The translations under genes were made by a program, and so were the position numbers. The notes under the pieces are model-generated. The model searched no databases. It had not been told where the DNA came from and was given only the letters and a program-made list of their open reading frames with translations. DNA of 48,346 bases, from contig JAKFUF010000120.1 of NCBI GenBank assembly GCA_021732845.1, positions 1 through 48,346 of the forward strand, in the 5' to 3' direction. Source of the stretch: Planctomycetaceae bacterium (GTDB lineage Bacteria > Planctomycetota > Planctomycetia > Planctomycetales > Planctomycetaceae). Positions 10,859 to 21,100 of the stretch are shown here, piece by piece (the first letter of the stretch is position 1; every line of letters begins with the position of its first letter).

Positions 10859-11278
10859 GGGGGATGCTTTGGAGGGTGTGTCATTCAACGCTGCACTGCC
10901 GGCACGACAAGCGCCGTTCGGCTGATTGGCAGGAACTCATATTTGAGGTCTCCGACAAATGTCGGGCGTCGCGGATTCATCGAATTTCAGATTGCAAATT
11001 TCGCAGTAATAACCCGTCAGCAGCGTTTCATGAAACCGTGAAAGTTGCGGGATGTCGCCCCTGCAGCTTGAATTCGAGTCTCTGCATCATTGTACCGGTG
11101 AGATGACCTTTGGTTTCAACATTGCGGTCAAGGGAGATTGGGATATGGTACAAGATACTGCCTGGCAAGGACCTTTGCCGAGTACAAAGTGGTGGCTGAG
11201 GCGGCTTTGGGAACAACCCATGCGACATGTCGCGGTCAGCTTTTTTCGCCGGTTGCCGAGGGGAACTTGGACGCTCCG
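10859..11278. other. Divergent intergenic, 420 bp
   Basis: No protein-coding region is supported. It holds one copy of a 25-bp AT-rich dispersed repeat (10983-11007). The GATATGGTACAAGATACT stretch near 11140-11157 resembles -10 sequence, but no -35 could be assigned with confidence. Confidence 0.5.
10983..11007. repeat. Dispersed 25-bp AT-rich repeat, copy A
   Basis: It matches 25831-25855 at 23 of 25 positions. The core is AATTTCAGATT followed by CAAATTTC. Both copies are intergenic. Confidence 0.7.
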
Positions 11279-11554
11279 ATGAATTCCGTAGACTCTCTGC
11301 AGGCCCTGATCGGCCGCCAGGTCGTGATCGATGTGGCTTCGCCGTTTGTCTATCTGGGCAAACTGTTGGAGATCGACCACAAATATTTGATTCTCGTGGA
11401 CGCTGACGTTCACGATCTGCGGGACACCAGCACGAACCGCGAAAACTACGTGGTCGACTCCCGCCGGTTCGGTATTCGCAAGAACCGCGAACGGGTTTTG
11501 GTCAATCTGGCAGAAGTGGTCAGCCTGTCGGCAATGGATGACGTGATCGTCTGA
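11279..11554 (+). CDS. Small conserved protein, possibly Sm-like fold
   Basis: This is a 91-residue cytoplasmic protein without signal or membrane segment. The sequence runs LQALIGRQVVIDVASPFVYL, then KLLEIDHKYLILVDADVHDL, then a basic GIRKNRERVLVNLAEVVSLS. Short alternating beta strands with a central acidic turn are reminiscent of LSm/Hfq-like or YrhK-sized beta-barrel folds, but this is inference. From memory, very similar short proteins occur across planctomycetes; I do not know a function. The ATG at 11279 follows GAGGGGAA at a suitable distance. An upstream ATG at 11138 would add 47 residues that do not look conserved. Confidence 0.7.
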   Translation: MNSVDSLQALIGRQVVIDVASPFVYLGKLLEIDHKYLILVDADVHDLRDTSTNRENYVVDSRRFGIRKNRERVLVNLAEVVSLSAMDDVIV

Positions 11555-11648
11555 ATCCATGAACTTCACACGGCTGGCTGCCGATGAATCCGGAGTCTTC
11601 CACGCTCTATCACATTGTGTGATTCCGTTCAGCGAACGAGGCTTCACC

Positions 11649-12350
11649 ATGCCACACGAAACGCGTGTCGTTGCTCCCGGTTCCCATGACCGCAGTGTGG
11701 TCACCCCGGCCGGAGAAACATTGGCAGTCCCCGAGGGGTGGGTTCTGGTTCCGCCCGGAGACCCCGCGCTGACGCGGCGGATCAAGGCGGCGGGGCCAAC
11801 CTGGACGGTCCAGCAAAAGCGCGGCCGCAAGCTGTTTTCATTGGGAGTCTGGACGGCTGCCGAGCCCGTCGCCGCCATTCGGTTGGCGCTTGAAGCCGAA
11901 CGAGCCACGGAGGGGTATCTGAAGAAACGCGCCGCGGACACGAAACGACGTGAGCACAAGCAGACTGCCTATGTCGGCTCGTTTCGTGATGCGGTGTTGG
12001 AGTTTCTCAAATTTGCCCCGTGCCATGCGGCTTTGGCAGGCCAACTGGCCGATGCTGTCACCGCGCACGCCACGCCCGTGGGCAGCGGCACCGTGGCCCG
12101 GACCGAACGCATCCCCATTGAACAGCGGGCCGAATCGGCGGTCATCGCCTGGATGCGGCACCAGACCACCGGCTATGACACAATGAGTGTGCCACGGGTC
12201 AAGGGAAAACGCCGGGAGGTCCGCCGGCAGTTGGCGGAACAATCGCGGCGGCTGCTGCACAACTACCGTGCCGGACAACCACCGGCCGCCAATTGCCCGC
12301 TGGCACACGCCCTTCGTCAGACAGAGAGCGCGATCGATTCGGTGGCGTGA
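11649..12350 (+). CDS. DUF2293 domain protein
   Basis: This 233-residue protein has an N-terminal half rich in polar and charged residues (GWVLVPPGDPALTRRIKAAG), then a C-terminal block I recognise as DUF2293: AESAVIAWMRHQTTGYD, then PRVKGKRREVRRQLAEQSRR and LLHNYR. The strongly basic helical end suggests nucleic-acid binding, but no function is established. The ATG at 11649 has GAGG 7 nt upstream; the GTG or ATG region at 11559 would add 30 unsupported residues. It follows the small Sm-like gene by 94 bp on the same strand and may be cotranscribed. Confidence 0.75.
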   Translation: MPHETRVVAPGSHDRSVVTPAGETLAVPEGWVLVPPGDPALTRRIKAAGPTWTVQQKRGRKLFSLGVWTAAEPVAAIRLALEAERATEGYLKKRAADTKRREHKQTAYVGSFRDAVLEFLKFAPCHAALAGQLADAVTAHATPVGSGTVARTERIPIEQRAESAVIAWMRHQTTGYDTMSVPRVKGKRREVRRQLAEQSRRLLHNYRAGQPPAANCPLAHALRQTESAIDSVA

Positions 12351-12513
12351 ACTGTGGGCTCGCCATCAAGGACATCGAATGAAGCTGTAGCCCGCGTCAT
12401 TACCAAGAATTCCCCCAGAATCACGGGTGAAATCGAAATGCAGCAGAGGGGCGAGTGCGGTATACTGGAGTTCCTGCCAATTGACCGCGAATTGCCAACC
12501 CGATGGTTTAGCC

Positions 12514-12990
12514 ATGCGATCCCTTTCCCTGATGCTCTCTCGGATGTGCATTTCCCTGTGGTGCGGCGCGGGAATGATGTTTGTGGTGCTGCTGCTGGCG
12601 TTGCGTTCCTCACCGCTCTTCGACAACGAGATCAAGCTCGACCAGGCGAAAGTGCTGTTCCCGTGGTTCTATGGCTGTGAATTCGCGCTGCTGGCGGGGG
12701 CACTGGTTTTCGGTGCATTGGCCGGACGAGCGGTGCCGCGACGGCAGGTCTACCTGGCACTGGTGGCCACGGCTCTGGCCCTGGCGATCGGCGACCATTT
12801 CTGGATCTATCGGCCGTTGGAAAGCATGCTGCACCAACCGGCCCTGCCGATGAATTTCCGCGACCTGCACCACCTTTCCCGAACCGTCAATACCGTCAAC
12901 CTGGGTCTGTGTCTGATCGCCGCGCTGCTGATTCAGTGGCCTTCGGCCAGCGAACAGCCGCGGATTGAGGAATCCACCCCGCGCGACTGA
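12514..12990 (+). CDS. Small integral membrane protein, DUF4149/TMEM205-like
   Basis: This is a 158-residue membrane protein with about four hydrophobic segments: LSRMCISLWCGAGMMFVVLL, WFYGCEFALLAGALVFGALA, VYLALVATALALAIGDHFWI and VNLGLCLIAALLI. The order, with a central short polar DNEIKLDQAKVLFPWFY stretch, fits the DUF4149 pattern; the match is by eye. Function is unknown. The ATG at 12514 lacks a strong Shine-Dalgarno sequence. A TATACT at 12462-12467 could be its -10 element, with no convincing -35. Confidence 0.65.
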   Translation: MRSLSLMLSRMCISLWCGAGMMFVVLLLALRSSPLFDNEIKLDQAKVLFPWFYGCEFALLAGALVFGALAGRAVPRRQVYLALVATALALAIGDHFWIYRPLESMLHQPALPMNFRDLHHLSRTVNTVNLGLCLIAALLIQWPSASEQPRIEESTPRD

Positions 12991-13107
12991 CGAGAGTCCG
13001 CCACACGTCGACCAGACATCCGGTCTGGGAGCGATGCGCCGCATCCGCTATCGTTTTGATTCCTCACGAACGGATGGTCGCTTCAAGCTGAATGGGATGG
13101 AACTGCG

Positions 13108-15552
13108 ATGACATTGCAACGGCGTGCAGCCTGGACTTTGGTCAAGATTCAACTCGTCCAAACGTTCGTCCTTTTGACCTTGGTGATTGCCGGCTGCAGT
13201 TCGGAAACGAAGCCCGGCACGGTGGGTTCTGCCACCGCCACGCCGATTCCCACCGTCAAACCTGCGGAGAGTCACGATGACCAGGGTGACCTGGAAGCTC
13301 TGCGGGCCATGAAAGCCACGCTGGAACGGCGGGACTCCGCCACGGGGGCGCAGGGCCGGGTGTGGAAGGCGGAATTCGCCAGGACCGCCGCCACCAACGA
13401 AACGCTGAAGCGGCTGCAGTCGTTTGCTGATTTGGAGATCCTGGACCTGACGGGGACGCAGGTGGACGATGCCGGGCTGGAGTCGCTGGCCGGCCTTCCA
13501 CGCCTCAGAAACCTGACGCTGGATGCCACCAATGTCACCAACGCCGGCCTGAAACATCTGGCAAAACTGACACATCTTTCGTCCCTGTCGCTGGCGGGGA
13601 CGCAGGTATCGGATGAGGGGCTGCCCGCCTTGCTGGCCTTGAGCCACCTGGAGCATCTGCATTTGGATCGACGACCGGCCGAATCCTTTGCGCTGGAGAT
13701 GACCGAGCGCGGACCGCATCCGGTGCCCAATATTCCGTCCACCCAGAATGCCGAAACCCAGGTTTCAGATGCGGGACTGGTGCATCTGGCACAGATGAAA
13801 AACCTGCGCTCGCTGAATCTGGATGGCGCCAAGATCACCGATGCCGGCCTGGCTCTCCTGCGCCCGCTCGTCAGTTTGGAGGTGCTGTCGCTGGATGACT
13901 GCGGCATTACCGATGCCGGCTTGGAGGTGCTGCTGGCCTTCCCCAAGCTGGAATCGCTCTCGCTGACCGCCACCGGCGTCACCGACAAGGGGTTGCCCAC
14001 CATCGGTCGACTGACCCGCCTCCAGTCCTTGGGACTGCAGCACACCGCCGTGACCAATACTGGACTCACGTCGCTGACCAAGCTGCAGTCACTCCAGAAC
14101 CTGTGGCTGAAGAACACAACCGTCACCCGCGAAGCCACGGAGCCGTTGCGGAAGGCGATTCGCGGCCTGCGAATCGTGGAGGTCGGCGCGGAGGGGGACA
14201 TGCCGGCAGACTCCGAACTGCCCCGGTTCGCGGAGATTGAAGAGGTTGGCGGCAAGGTCATGGCCGCGCCCGGAGTGGAAGTCGGGCCGGCTTGGATCGT
14301 GAGTTTTGAGGACACGAAAATTGGCGATGCCGACCTCGGGCGCATCGACGCCGTACAAAACGAGGGGTTCGGCTATGTCTCGATGATTGTGCTGGCCGGC
14401 ACCAAGGTCACCGATGCCGGCCTGGACAAGCTGCGCTACGAGAGCCTTAATTGGCTGGACGTCAGAGGAACAAAGATCAACGGCGACGGCCTGCGGTTCC
14501 TGACCCAACTGCCGCAATTGCGGTGCCTGGTTCTCGCACAATGTCCGGTGAACGAATCCGCACTGAGTGCGTTGAAGGAAATGCCAGGACTGGAATCGCT
14601 GAACCTCGCCCAGACACCTGTCACCGACTCGCTGTTCGATGTTCTTCAAGATGTCCCCAAACTCCGGATCTTGAATTTGGAGGGGACGAAGGTCACCGAT
14701 GCGGGGGTGGCGAAACTCCAGGCCTTGAAATCTCTCGAAGGGCTCGATCTGCGAGATACGGCGGTCACCGATGCCGGCGTGGCTCAGCTCGGTCAGGCCC
14801 TCAAACTCAATTCGCTGATTCTGAACAAAACAGCCACCAAGGGGACCACGCTGGCCAAACTGGCCGTCTGCAAGAACCTGCAGTGGCTCAGCCTGAATGA
14901 CAACACGCTGGACCCGGCGGCCTGGGAAGAGCTAGCCGAACTCCGCAGCCTGAAGATGCTCCAACTGGATGGCTCAAATCTCGACGACTCCGGCCTGGAG
15001 TCACTGTCCCGACTGAAGAACCTGCAGGAAATGCACCTGCACAACACCTCCATCACGGCTAAAGGGCTGGGGGCACTGGCCGGCCACAAGAGCTTGAAGT
15101 CCCTGGAACTGAACGGAACCAATCTCACCGGCGCTGGCCTGGGCTCGCTCAAAACCGTCAAGAGTCTGGGCTTCCTTGACCTGGGTGAATGTCAGCTCGA
15201 TGCGACGAGCTATGCCGAACTGGCGGGGCTGACGCAGCTCAAGTTCTTGTTGCTGGAGAAGACCGGTGTCACGGACGCCGATTTGGCGCTGCTGAAAGAG
15301 CTGCCACTGGCCGCCATGCATCTCGGTCAGACTGGCATCACCGCCGCCGGCCTGGAAACGCTGGAATCCTTCACCGAGTTGAAAATGCTCGACCTGTCCG
15401 GGATCAAGTTGAACGACGAGGCAGTCGGAGCGCTGTCCAAGCTGGTGGGACTGGAACAACTCGGCCTGCGCGACACCCAGCTCTCTGCCGAAGCGGTCGC
15501 CAAGTTGCAGGAAGCGCTGCCCGACTGCGAGATCGTCCGGAACAAGCCGTAG
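13108..15552 (+). CDS. Leucine-rich-repeat lipoprotein
   Basis: This 814-residue protein is almost wholly LRRs. The N-terminus is basic and hydrophobic and ends in a lipobox IAGC with Cys30, so it is probably a membrane-anchored, periplasm-facing lipoprotein. After a linker come roughly two dozen 24-25-residue repeats of the type LxxLxLxxTxVTDAGLxxL (for example TGTQVDDAGLESLAGLP and LEGTKVTDAGVAKLQALK), the TpLRR/internalin-like class. The array is split around residues 345-430 by an irregular segment (VGAEGDMPADSELPRFAEIE onward) that separates two LRR blocks. It is a probable protein-binding surface; the ligand is unknown. A terminator-like hairpin follows at 15694-15721. Confidence 0.9.
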   Translation: MTLQRRAAWTLVKIQLVQTFVLLTLVIAGCSSETKPGTVGSATATPIPTVKPAESHDDQGDLEALRAMKATLERRDSATGAQGRVWKAEFARTAATNETLKRLQSFADLEILDLTGTQVDDAGLESLAGLPRLRNLTLDATNVTNAGLKHLAKLTHLSSLSLAGTQVSDEGLPALLALSHLEHLHLDRRPAESFALEMTERGPHPVPNIPSTQNAETQVSDAGLVHLAQMKNLRSLNLDGAKITDAGLALLRPLVSLEVLSLDDCGITDAGLEVLLAFPKLESLSLTATGVTDKGLPTIGRLTRLQSLGLQHTAVTNTGLTSLTKLQSLQNLWLKNTTVTREATEPLRKAIRGLRIVEVGAEGDMPADSELPRFAEIEEVGGKVMAAPGVEVGPAWIVSFEDTKIGDADLGRIDAVQNEGFGYVSMIVLAGTKVTDAGLDKLRYESLNWLDVRGTKINGDGLRFLTQLPQLRCLVLAQCPVNESALSALKEMPGLESLNLAQTPVTDSLFDVLQDVPKLRILNLEGTKVTDAGVAKLQALKSLEGLDLRDTAVTDAGVAQLGQALKLNSLILNKTATKGTTLAKLAVCKNLQWLSLNDNTLDPAAWEELAELRSLKMLQLDGSNLDDSGLESLSRLKNLQEMHLHNTSITAKGLGALAGHKSLKSLELNGTNLTGAGLGSLKTVKSLGFLDLGECQLDATSYAELAGLTQLKFLLLEKTGVTDADLALLKELPLAAMHLGQTGITAAGLETLESFTELKMLDLSGIKLNDEAVGALSKLVGLEQLGLRDTQLSAEAVAKLQEALPDCEIVRNKP

Positions 15553-15693
15553 CCGGCAAGTTTAAAGCCATGCGACGGGCCATGTGTCAGCGTGGCTGAG
15601 CCTGGGAACGCCATGTCTGGGTGTCATCCCATCCGGACAGTCCGTTACCGAAAATTTAGGCTTCAACGAGTTGCCGTACACGTCCGGGTGGCA

Positions 15694-15721
15694 CACCGGC
15701 ACGCCGCGCGGTGGCTTTTTT
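15694..15721 (+). terminator. Possible rho-independent terminator after the LRR gene
   Basis: A short GC stem (CACCG at 15694-15698 pairing with CGGTG at 15709-15713) is followed within two bases by six T residues. The stem is short. It lies between the LRR gene and sucC on the same strand. Confidence 0.5.
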
Positions 15722-15816
15722 CTTCATGCTGCCGCCTGTATGATCGCGGGCCGATGACGGCACTTTGAAGCATCTTGATGCGATCTTTTCCCTAGGATTC
15801 GGCGAGCGCGGCACGC

Positions 15817-17004
15817 ATGAAGATTCACGAATATCAGGCGAAACAATTGCTCGCCAAGGCCGGAGTGGCCGTCCCCACGGGAATCGTGGCCAAGACGCCG
15901 CAGGAAGCCGCGGCGGCGTTCACCCAACTGGGTGGACCGCTGGCCGTCGTCAAATCGCAGATTCACGCCGGCGGCCGGGGCAAGGGGCGCTTCAAGGAAT
16001 TTCCACAGCAGGCAGGAGTCCTGCTCGTCCGTTCCGCGGCCGAGGCCCAGGACCAAGCCACGCGGATGCTCGGACAAACGCTGGTCACCATTCAGACCGG
16101 TGGCGAGGGCAAGCAGGTCAGCACCCTCTATGTCGAAGCCGGCCTGGACATTGCCCGGGAGCTGTATCTGGGCATTGTCGTCGACCGCGAAGCCGGCGGA
16201 CCGGTGCTCATCATGTCGTCCGAAGGCGGCATGGAAATCGAAGAAGTGGCCAAGCATTCTCCGGAAAAGATCCTTCGCGAACCGTTCTGCCCAGACGCCG
16301 GCCTGATGCCCTATCAGGCCCGCAAGCTGGCGTTCAAACTGGGTCTGGAAGGCCCGGCGATCCGCTCGGCCGAGACCTTTCTGCGGAAAGTCTGCCGGTT
16401 CTTTGTCGACCGTGACTGCAGCATGGCGGAAATCAATCCGCTGGTGGTGACCAAGCAGGGGGAACTGTTCGCGCTGGACGCCAAGGTCACCTTCGATGAC
16501 AACGCGGCCTTCCGCCATGAAGACCACAAGGCGCTGCGCGACCTGAGTGAAGAAGATCCGTTTGAAGTCCGGGCGGGAAACACCGGCCTGAGCTTCGTGA
16601 AGCTGGAGGGCAACATCGGCTGCCTGGTCAATGGTGCCGGTCTGGCGATGAGCACGATGGACCTCATCAAGCTGCATGGGGGCAAGCCCGCCAACTTCCT
16701 GGATGTGGGCGGCGGAGCGAACGTCGATCAGGTGACGGAGGCGTTTCGGATCCTACTGTCGGACAAGGAAGTGAAGGCGGTGCTGGTCAATATTTTTGGC
16801 GGCATCATGAAGTGCGACACGATTGTCGAAGCTCTGCTGTCGGCCTACGAAAAGGTCGGCTTCAATGTGCCGCTGGTCGTGCGGCTGGAAGGGACAAACG
16901 TCGATGTCGCCCGGAAGATGCTGACCGAAAGCGGCCGGCCGATCATCAGTGCCACGGACCTGACGGACGCTGCCAAAAAAGTCGTGGCGACTCTGAAGGC
17001 CTGA
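15817..17004 (+). CDS. sucC: Succinate-CoA ligase, beta subunit (ADP/GDP-forming)
   Basis: This is the beta subunit of succinyl-CoA synthetase, which makes ATP or GTP from succinyl-CoA in the TCA cycle. It is 395 residues. It begins [17 protein letters not shown], the classic start of the family. The ATP-grasp region follows ([25 protein letters not shown] with the metal-binding Asn/Glu), then the C-terminal CoA-ligase domain ([30 protein letters not shown]). The ATG at 15817 is unambiguous. A TATGAT at 15739-15744 may be a -10 element. sucD follows after 84 bp. Confidence 0.97.
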   Translation: MKIHEYQAKQLLAKAGVAVPTGIVAKTPQEAAAAFTQLGGPLAVVKSQIHAGGRGKGRFKEFPQQAGVLLVRSAAEAQDQATRMLGQTLVTIQTGGEGKQVSTLYVEAGLDIARELYLGIVVDREAGGPVLIMSSEGGMEIEEVAKHSPEKILREPFCPDAGLMPYQARKLAFKLGLEGPAIRSAETFLRKVCRFFVDRDCSMAEINPLVVTKQGELFALDAKVTFDDNAAFRHEDHKALRDLSEEDPFEVRAGNTGLSFVKLEGNIGCLVNGAGLAMSTMDLIKLHGGKPANFLDVGGGANVDQVTEAFRILLSDKEVKAVLVNIFGGIMKCDTIVEALLSAYEKVGFNVPLVVRLEGTNVDVARKMLTESGRPIISATDLTDAAKKVVATLKA

Positions 17005-17088
17005 CCACCTGCCTGCGGCTCCATCGCTCCCAACTTCCTTCCAAAAATCTCCAACGCGCACCGTTGGTCACGGCCTCTGTGAGACGTC

Positions 17089-17970
17089 ATGAGCATCCTC
17101 ATCAATCGCGACACACGCGTCATCTGTCAGGGCATCACCGGCAAGTCGGGCCTGTTCCACAGCCAGAAGTGCCGTGAATACGGGACGCAAATGGTCGGCG
17201 GCGTGACCCCGGGCAAGGGTGGCACCAGCGTCGACAATTTCCCGATCTTCAACACGGTTGAAGAGGCCGTGCAGAAGACCGGTGCCAACGCGACGATGAT
17301 CTTCGTCCCCCCGCCGTTTGCGGGCGACGCGATTCTCGAAGCTCTGGATGCCGGCATTGAAGTCATCATTGCCATCACCGAAGGCACGCCGGTGCTGGAC
17401 ATGGCCCGCGTCGGCAAGCGCATCGCCGCGCAGACCAAATGCCGGCTGATTGGCCCCAACTGTCCCGGTGTCATCACCCCTGGCGAATGCAAGATTGGCA
17501 TCATGCCGGGCTACATCCACATGCCTGGACCGATCGGGCTGATGAGCCGCAGCGGCACTCTGACCTACGAAGCCGTCTGGCAGCTCAGCAACCTCAAGCT
17601 CGGACAGTCGACCTGCGTCGGCCTGGGTGGCGACCCCATCGTGGGCACCAGCTTTATCGACACGCTGCGAATGTTCCAGGATGACCCCAAAACCGAAGCG
17701 ATCCTGATGATGGGGGAGATCGGCGGCAACGCCGAAGAGCAGGCTGCCGCCTTCATCAAGCAGTACGTCACCAAGCCCGTGGCGGCCTTCATTGCCGGGC
17801 GCACCGCTCCGGAAGGCAAGCGGATGGGTCACGCCGGCGCGATTATTTCCGGCGGTGCCGGCACCGCTGCCGACAAGGTGGCTGCCCTCGAAGCCGCCGG
17901 CGTCGTCGTCGCCGAGAGCCCGGCCGACATGGGCACGGCCATGCAGCGGGCGATCGCCAAGCGAAAATAA
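17089..17970 (+). CDS. sucD: Succinate-CoA ligase, alpha subunit
   Basis: This is the alpha subunit of succinyl-CoA synthetase, carrying the CoA-binding Rossmann domain and the phospho-histidine. It is 293 residues. It opens with [20 protein letters not shown]. The active-site histidine is His248 in [16 protein letters not shown]. The segments [12 protein letters not shown] and SRSGTLTYE are family-typical. The gene is preceded by sucC and followed by a stable hairpin at 17972-17999, so sucCD is probably a two-gene operon. Confidence 0.97.
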   Translation: MSILINRDTRVICQGITGKSGLFHSQKCREYGTQMVGGVTPGKGGTSVDNFPIFNTVEEAVQKTGANATMIFVPPPFAGDAILEALDAGIEVIIAITEGTPVLDMARVGKRIAAQTKCRLIGPNCPGVITPGECKIGIMPGYIHMPGPIGLMSRSGTLTYEAVWQLSNLKLGQSTCVGLGGDPIVGTSFIDTLRMFQDDPKTEAILMMGEIGGNAEEQAAAFIKQYVTKPVAAFIAGRTAPEGKRMGHAGAIISGGAGTAADKVAALEAAGVVVAESPADMGTAMQRAIAKRK

Positions 17971-17971
17971 A

Positions 17972-17999
17972 GGCTGACGCACCGGTTTTGGTGCCAGCC
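17972..17999 (+). terminator. Hairpin directly after sucD
   Basis: GGCTG...GCACC pairs with GGTGC...CAGCC (10 bp with a two-base bulge) around a GGTTTT loop, starting two bases after the stop codon. There is no T-tract, so it may be a weak terminator or a 3'-end protector. Confidence 0.5.
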
Positions 18000-18115
18000 C
18001 TGACAAGAAAAACAAGCAACTCCTTTCCCAAACTGCCAAACGGCTCGGCTTGGGATTGTCCGATTGACAGCTTTGCTGTAAATCTCGCGGTTGGCGTAGG
18101 CTGGAAGCCTTTCCA

Positions 18116-21100
18116 ATGCGAAAGACAAGGATTGTCATGTTTGCCTGTCAGCGGAAGTGTGTCACCAATCTGGTGTGGTCTCTGACGTGCTGCGCGATTG
18201 TGCTGCTGGCCGGGACGGCGGCGGGCGAAGATCTCGGACTGGCGGTTCCCAAAGGGTTTACGATCACCCGCTACGCGGATGACGCCCTCGCCCACGACAT
18301 CTACTCGATGACCATCGACTCGCTCGGCCGCGTGGCGGTTGCCGGGCCGGGTTATGTCAAAATCCTGATCGACACCAACAACGACGGCAAGGCCGACAAG
18401 GCGCTGGAGTACGCTGACGGCCCGGAAACGGGTGCCCAGGGGATGTGTTTTCTGGGCCGCGACCTCCTGTGTACTGGCGACGACGGATTGATTCTGTTTG
18501 AGGACCAGAACGGCGATGACCAGGCCGATGGTCCGCCCAAGACTTTCGTCCGCCTGCGAACCGGCAGTGAACACAACGCGCACGCCGTGCGGCGCGGACC
18601 GGATGGCTGGTGGTATCTGCTGGCTGGCAATACCGCCGGAATCTCGAAGGATTATGCGCGGCTGCCGCACCCGCCGGTGGCCAATCCCCACGGCGGCGTG
18701 ATTCTGCGGATGCCGCCGGATCTGACGGCCGCCGAGGTGTATTGCGATGGCTTCCGCAATGCGTATGACTTCGATTTCAACACCCAGGGCGAAATGTTCG
18801 TCTACGACAGCGACGGCGAACGCGACGTTTCGCTGCCGTGGTACCTGCCGAGTCGGCTATTCCACGTGATGCCGGGAAATTCGCACGGCTGGATCACCGA
18901 CAGTTGGAAGCGGCCGGACTACCTGTTTGATTCGGCCCCGGTGACCGCAGCCACCGGCCGCAGCTCGCCGACTGGAACTGTCTGCTACCGGCACACGCAG
19001 TTTCCCGCCGAATATCATGGGTCCCAGTTCGTTCTGGATTGGACCTTCGGACGGATTTTCGTGGTACCCGGCACCCGGGCCGGGGACACGTGGAAAGCGG
19101 AAGCCACGGCTTTTGTGACTGCGCGTGGCCAGCAGGGGTTCGCCCCCACCGACATTGAGGTCGGTCCGGACGGCAGTCTTTATGTGGCCGTGGGCGGACG
19201 GGGAACACATGGCACCGTGTACAAGATCACGCACGACAATGCGCCGAAGGCTCCGGTTCCGGCACTGTTGACCGTGAAGGCGGAGGCCAAGCCCGATGAA
19301 CTGCTCAATGCCTGCCTGACAGCTCCGCAGCCCAACAGCAGTTGGTCGCGGACGCGGTGGCTCGTCCTGGCCCGCAAGCTGGGGGCTGGCCCCTTTTTGG
19401 GTGCCGCCCAGGACCAAAAACTTTCGCCCGCGGCCCGCATCCGCGCCATCGAAATTCTGACAGAACTGTTCATTGGTCTCCCCGCCAATGTGGCTGAGAT
19501 CATGGCGACCGCCAACAGCCCCGAGGTGCGGGCTCGCGCGGCCTGGTCGCTGGGGGTCAAGCTGCCGCCGGATCTGCCAGCGGCAACGTGGGACCGCTAC
19601 CTGAGTGATGCCGATCCCTTGGTACGCCGCGTGGCTCTGGAATCTCTGGCAACGACGGGCACGTCCACGGCTCCGTTGATCAAAACCGTGGCTGCCCGAT
19701 TGAACGACGACTCGCGCCTAGTGCGGCTCGCCGCCTCGCGGCTGCTGCCCGCTATGGATTCTCCAACCTTCAAATCCGTGTCTGATGCCACGCGGCAACT
19801 GGGCTGGAAGGCAGCCCTGGCCAACTCCGTCGGATTTATCGCCCGTGGAGTCGCCAAGAACGACGGCAAGCCGGTGTTCATCCCTTATGGCATCGACATC
19901 GGCCGCCGCGTGATCGTGGGCAGTCATCCGGTCGAACTCAAGCTGGAGGCGGCCCGGGTGATTCAACTTGCCCTGGGCGACATGGGGCCGTCTGGACCAA
20001 TCGCGCCTGTTTTCGACGCCTATGCCTCCACGTTGGATCTGACCAAGTTCGAGCGGGAACTCGATCCACTGCGGATCGCCATTGCGAATGTGTTTCCCAC
20101 CGGCAACCGCGAACTCGACATCGAGCTGTCGCGCATCGCGGCGATGCTGGAGAGCATCAATGACGACCTGTTGAACAAGATCCTGGCGAAGCTCACACCC
20201 GACAGCAATCCGATCGACGACATCCACTATCTGGTCGTCGCCGCCCGTCTGCCCGTGTCCATTGGCAAGGCGCAGCGGGAGATTCTGGGCCGCGCGCTGG
20301 TGAGTCTCGACAAGAAGCTGGTCGACCGCCACCTGCTGACAGACAACAATTGGAACGATCGTATCGGCGAACTGTACAGCCGCCTGTGCGAGCAGGATTC
20401 GGATCTGCCCGCCTCCCTGCTGGAGCAACCCGGCTTCGGTCGTCCCGCCCACGTGACCTACCTCTCGAAGCTGCCGGAAACAGAACTGCCCAGGGCGATC
20501 GACCTGTTCTACACCGCGGCGATGAAGACCCCGGATTATCCGTGGAACAACGATGTGGTGTTCGTGGTGGGTTATGGAAAGAAGCCAGAACACACGCGGA
20601 TCATCCGCGATCAGTTCGACAAGTTCGCGCTGCGGATGTCGGTGCTGATGGTGCTGTCGACGAAGCCCGAGGAGCAGGACCGTGCCCGTTTTGCCGCGGG
20701 GCTGGATTCCGGTCCGGTTGAAGTGCTGACGAGCTGCGTGACCGCCTTGGAAAAGTTGCCGCCGAAAAAGGATCCCGAGGAATTGGTGAGCCTGGTGAAG
20801 CTGCTGCGTCGGTTGGGCTCGGAAAAGTCGGAATTTCCCCTGCGCGAGCAGGTGGTGAAGCTGCTGGAACGCAACACGGAAGAGAAGTTCGCCTTCGTGC
20901 GTGGTGCTGCCGGGCATGTGCCGCAGCCGGAGGCGATTGACGGTTGGACGAAATGGGTGACGGCACAGTACCCGACACAGGCCGCGCAGATTCTGGGCAG
21001 CAGCGATGTTCAGGAGTCTGGTCTGAAGGCGCAGCTCGCCAAGATCGACTGGGAGAAAGGCGACGCCGAGCGGGGGAAAAAGCTGTTCACCAGCCGCAGT

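Noticed and set aside
18064-18092. TTGACA between sucD and the heme protein gene as a promoter
   Set aside because: The -10 position at 17 bp reads GCGGTT; no alternative at 16 or 18 bp is better.
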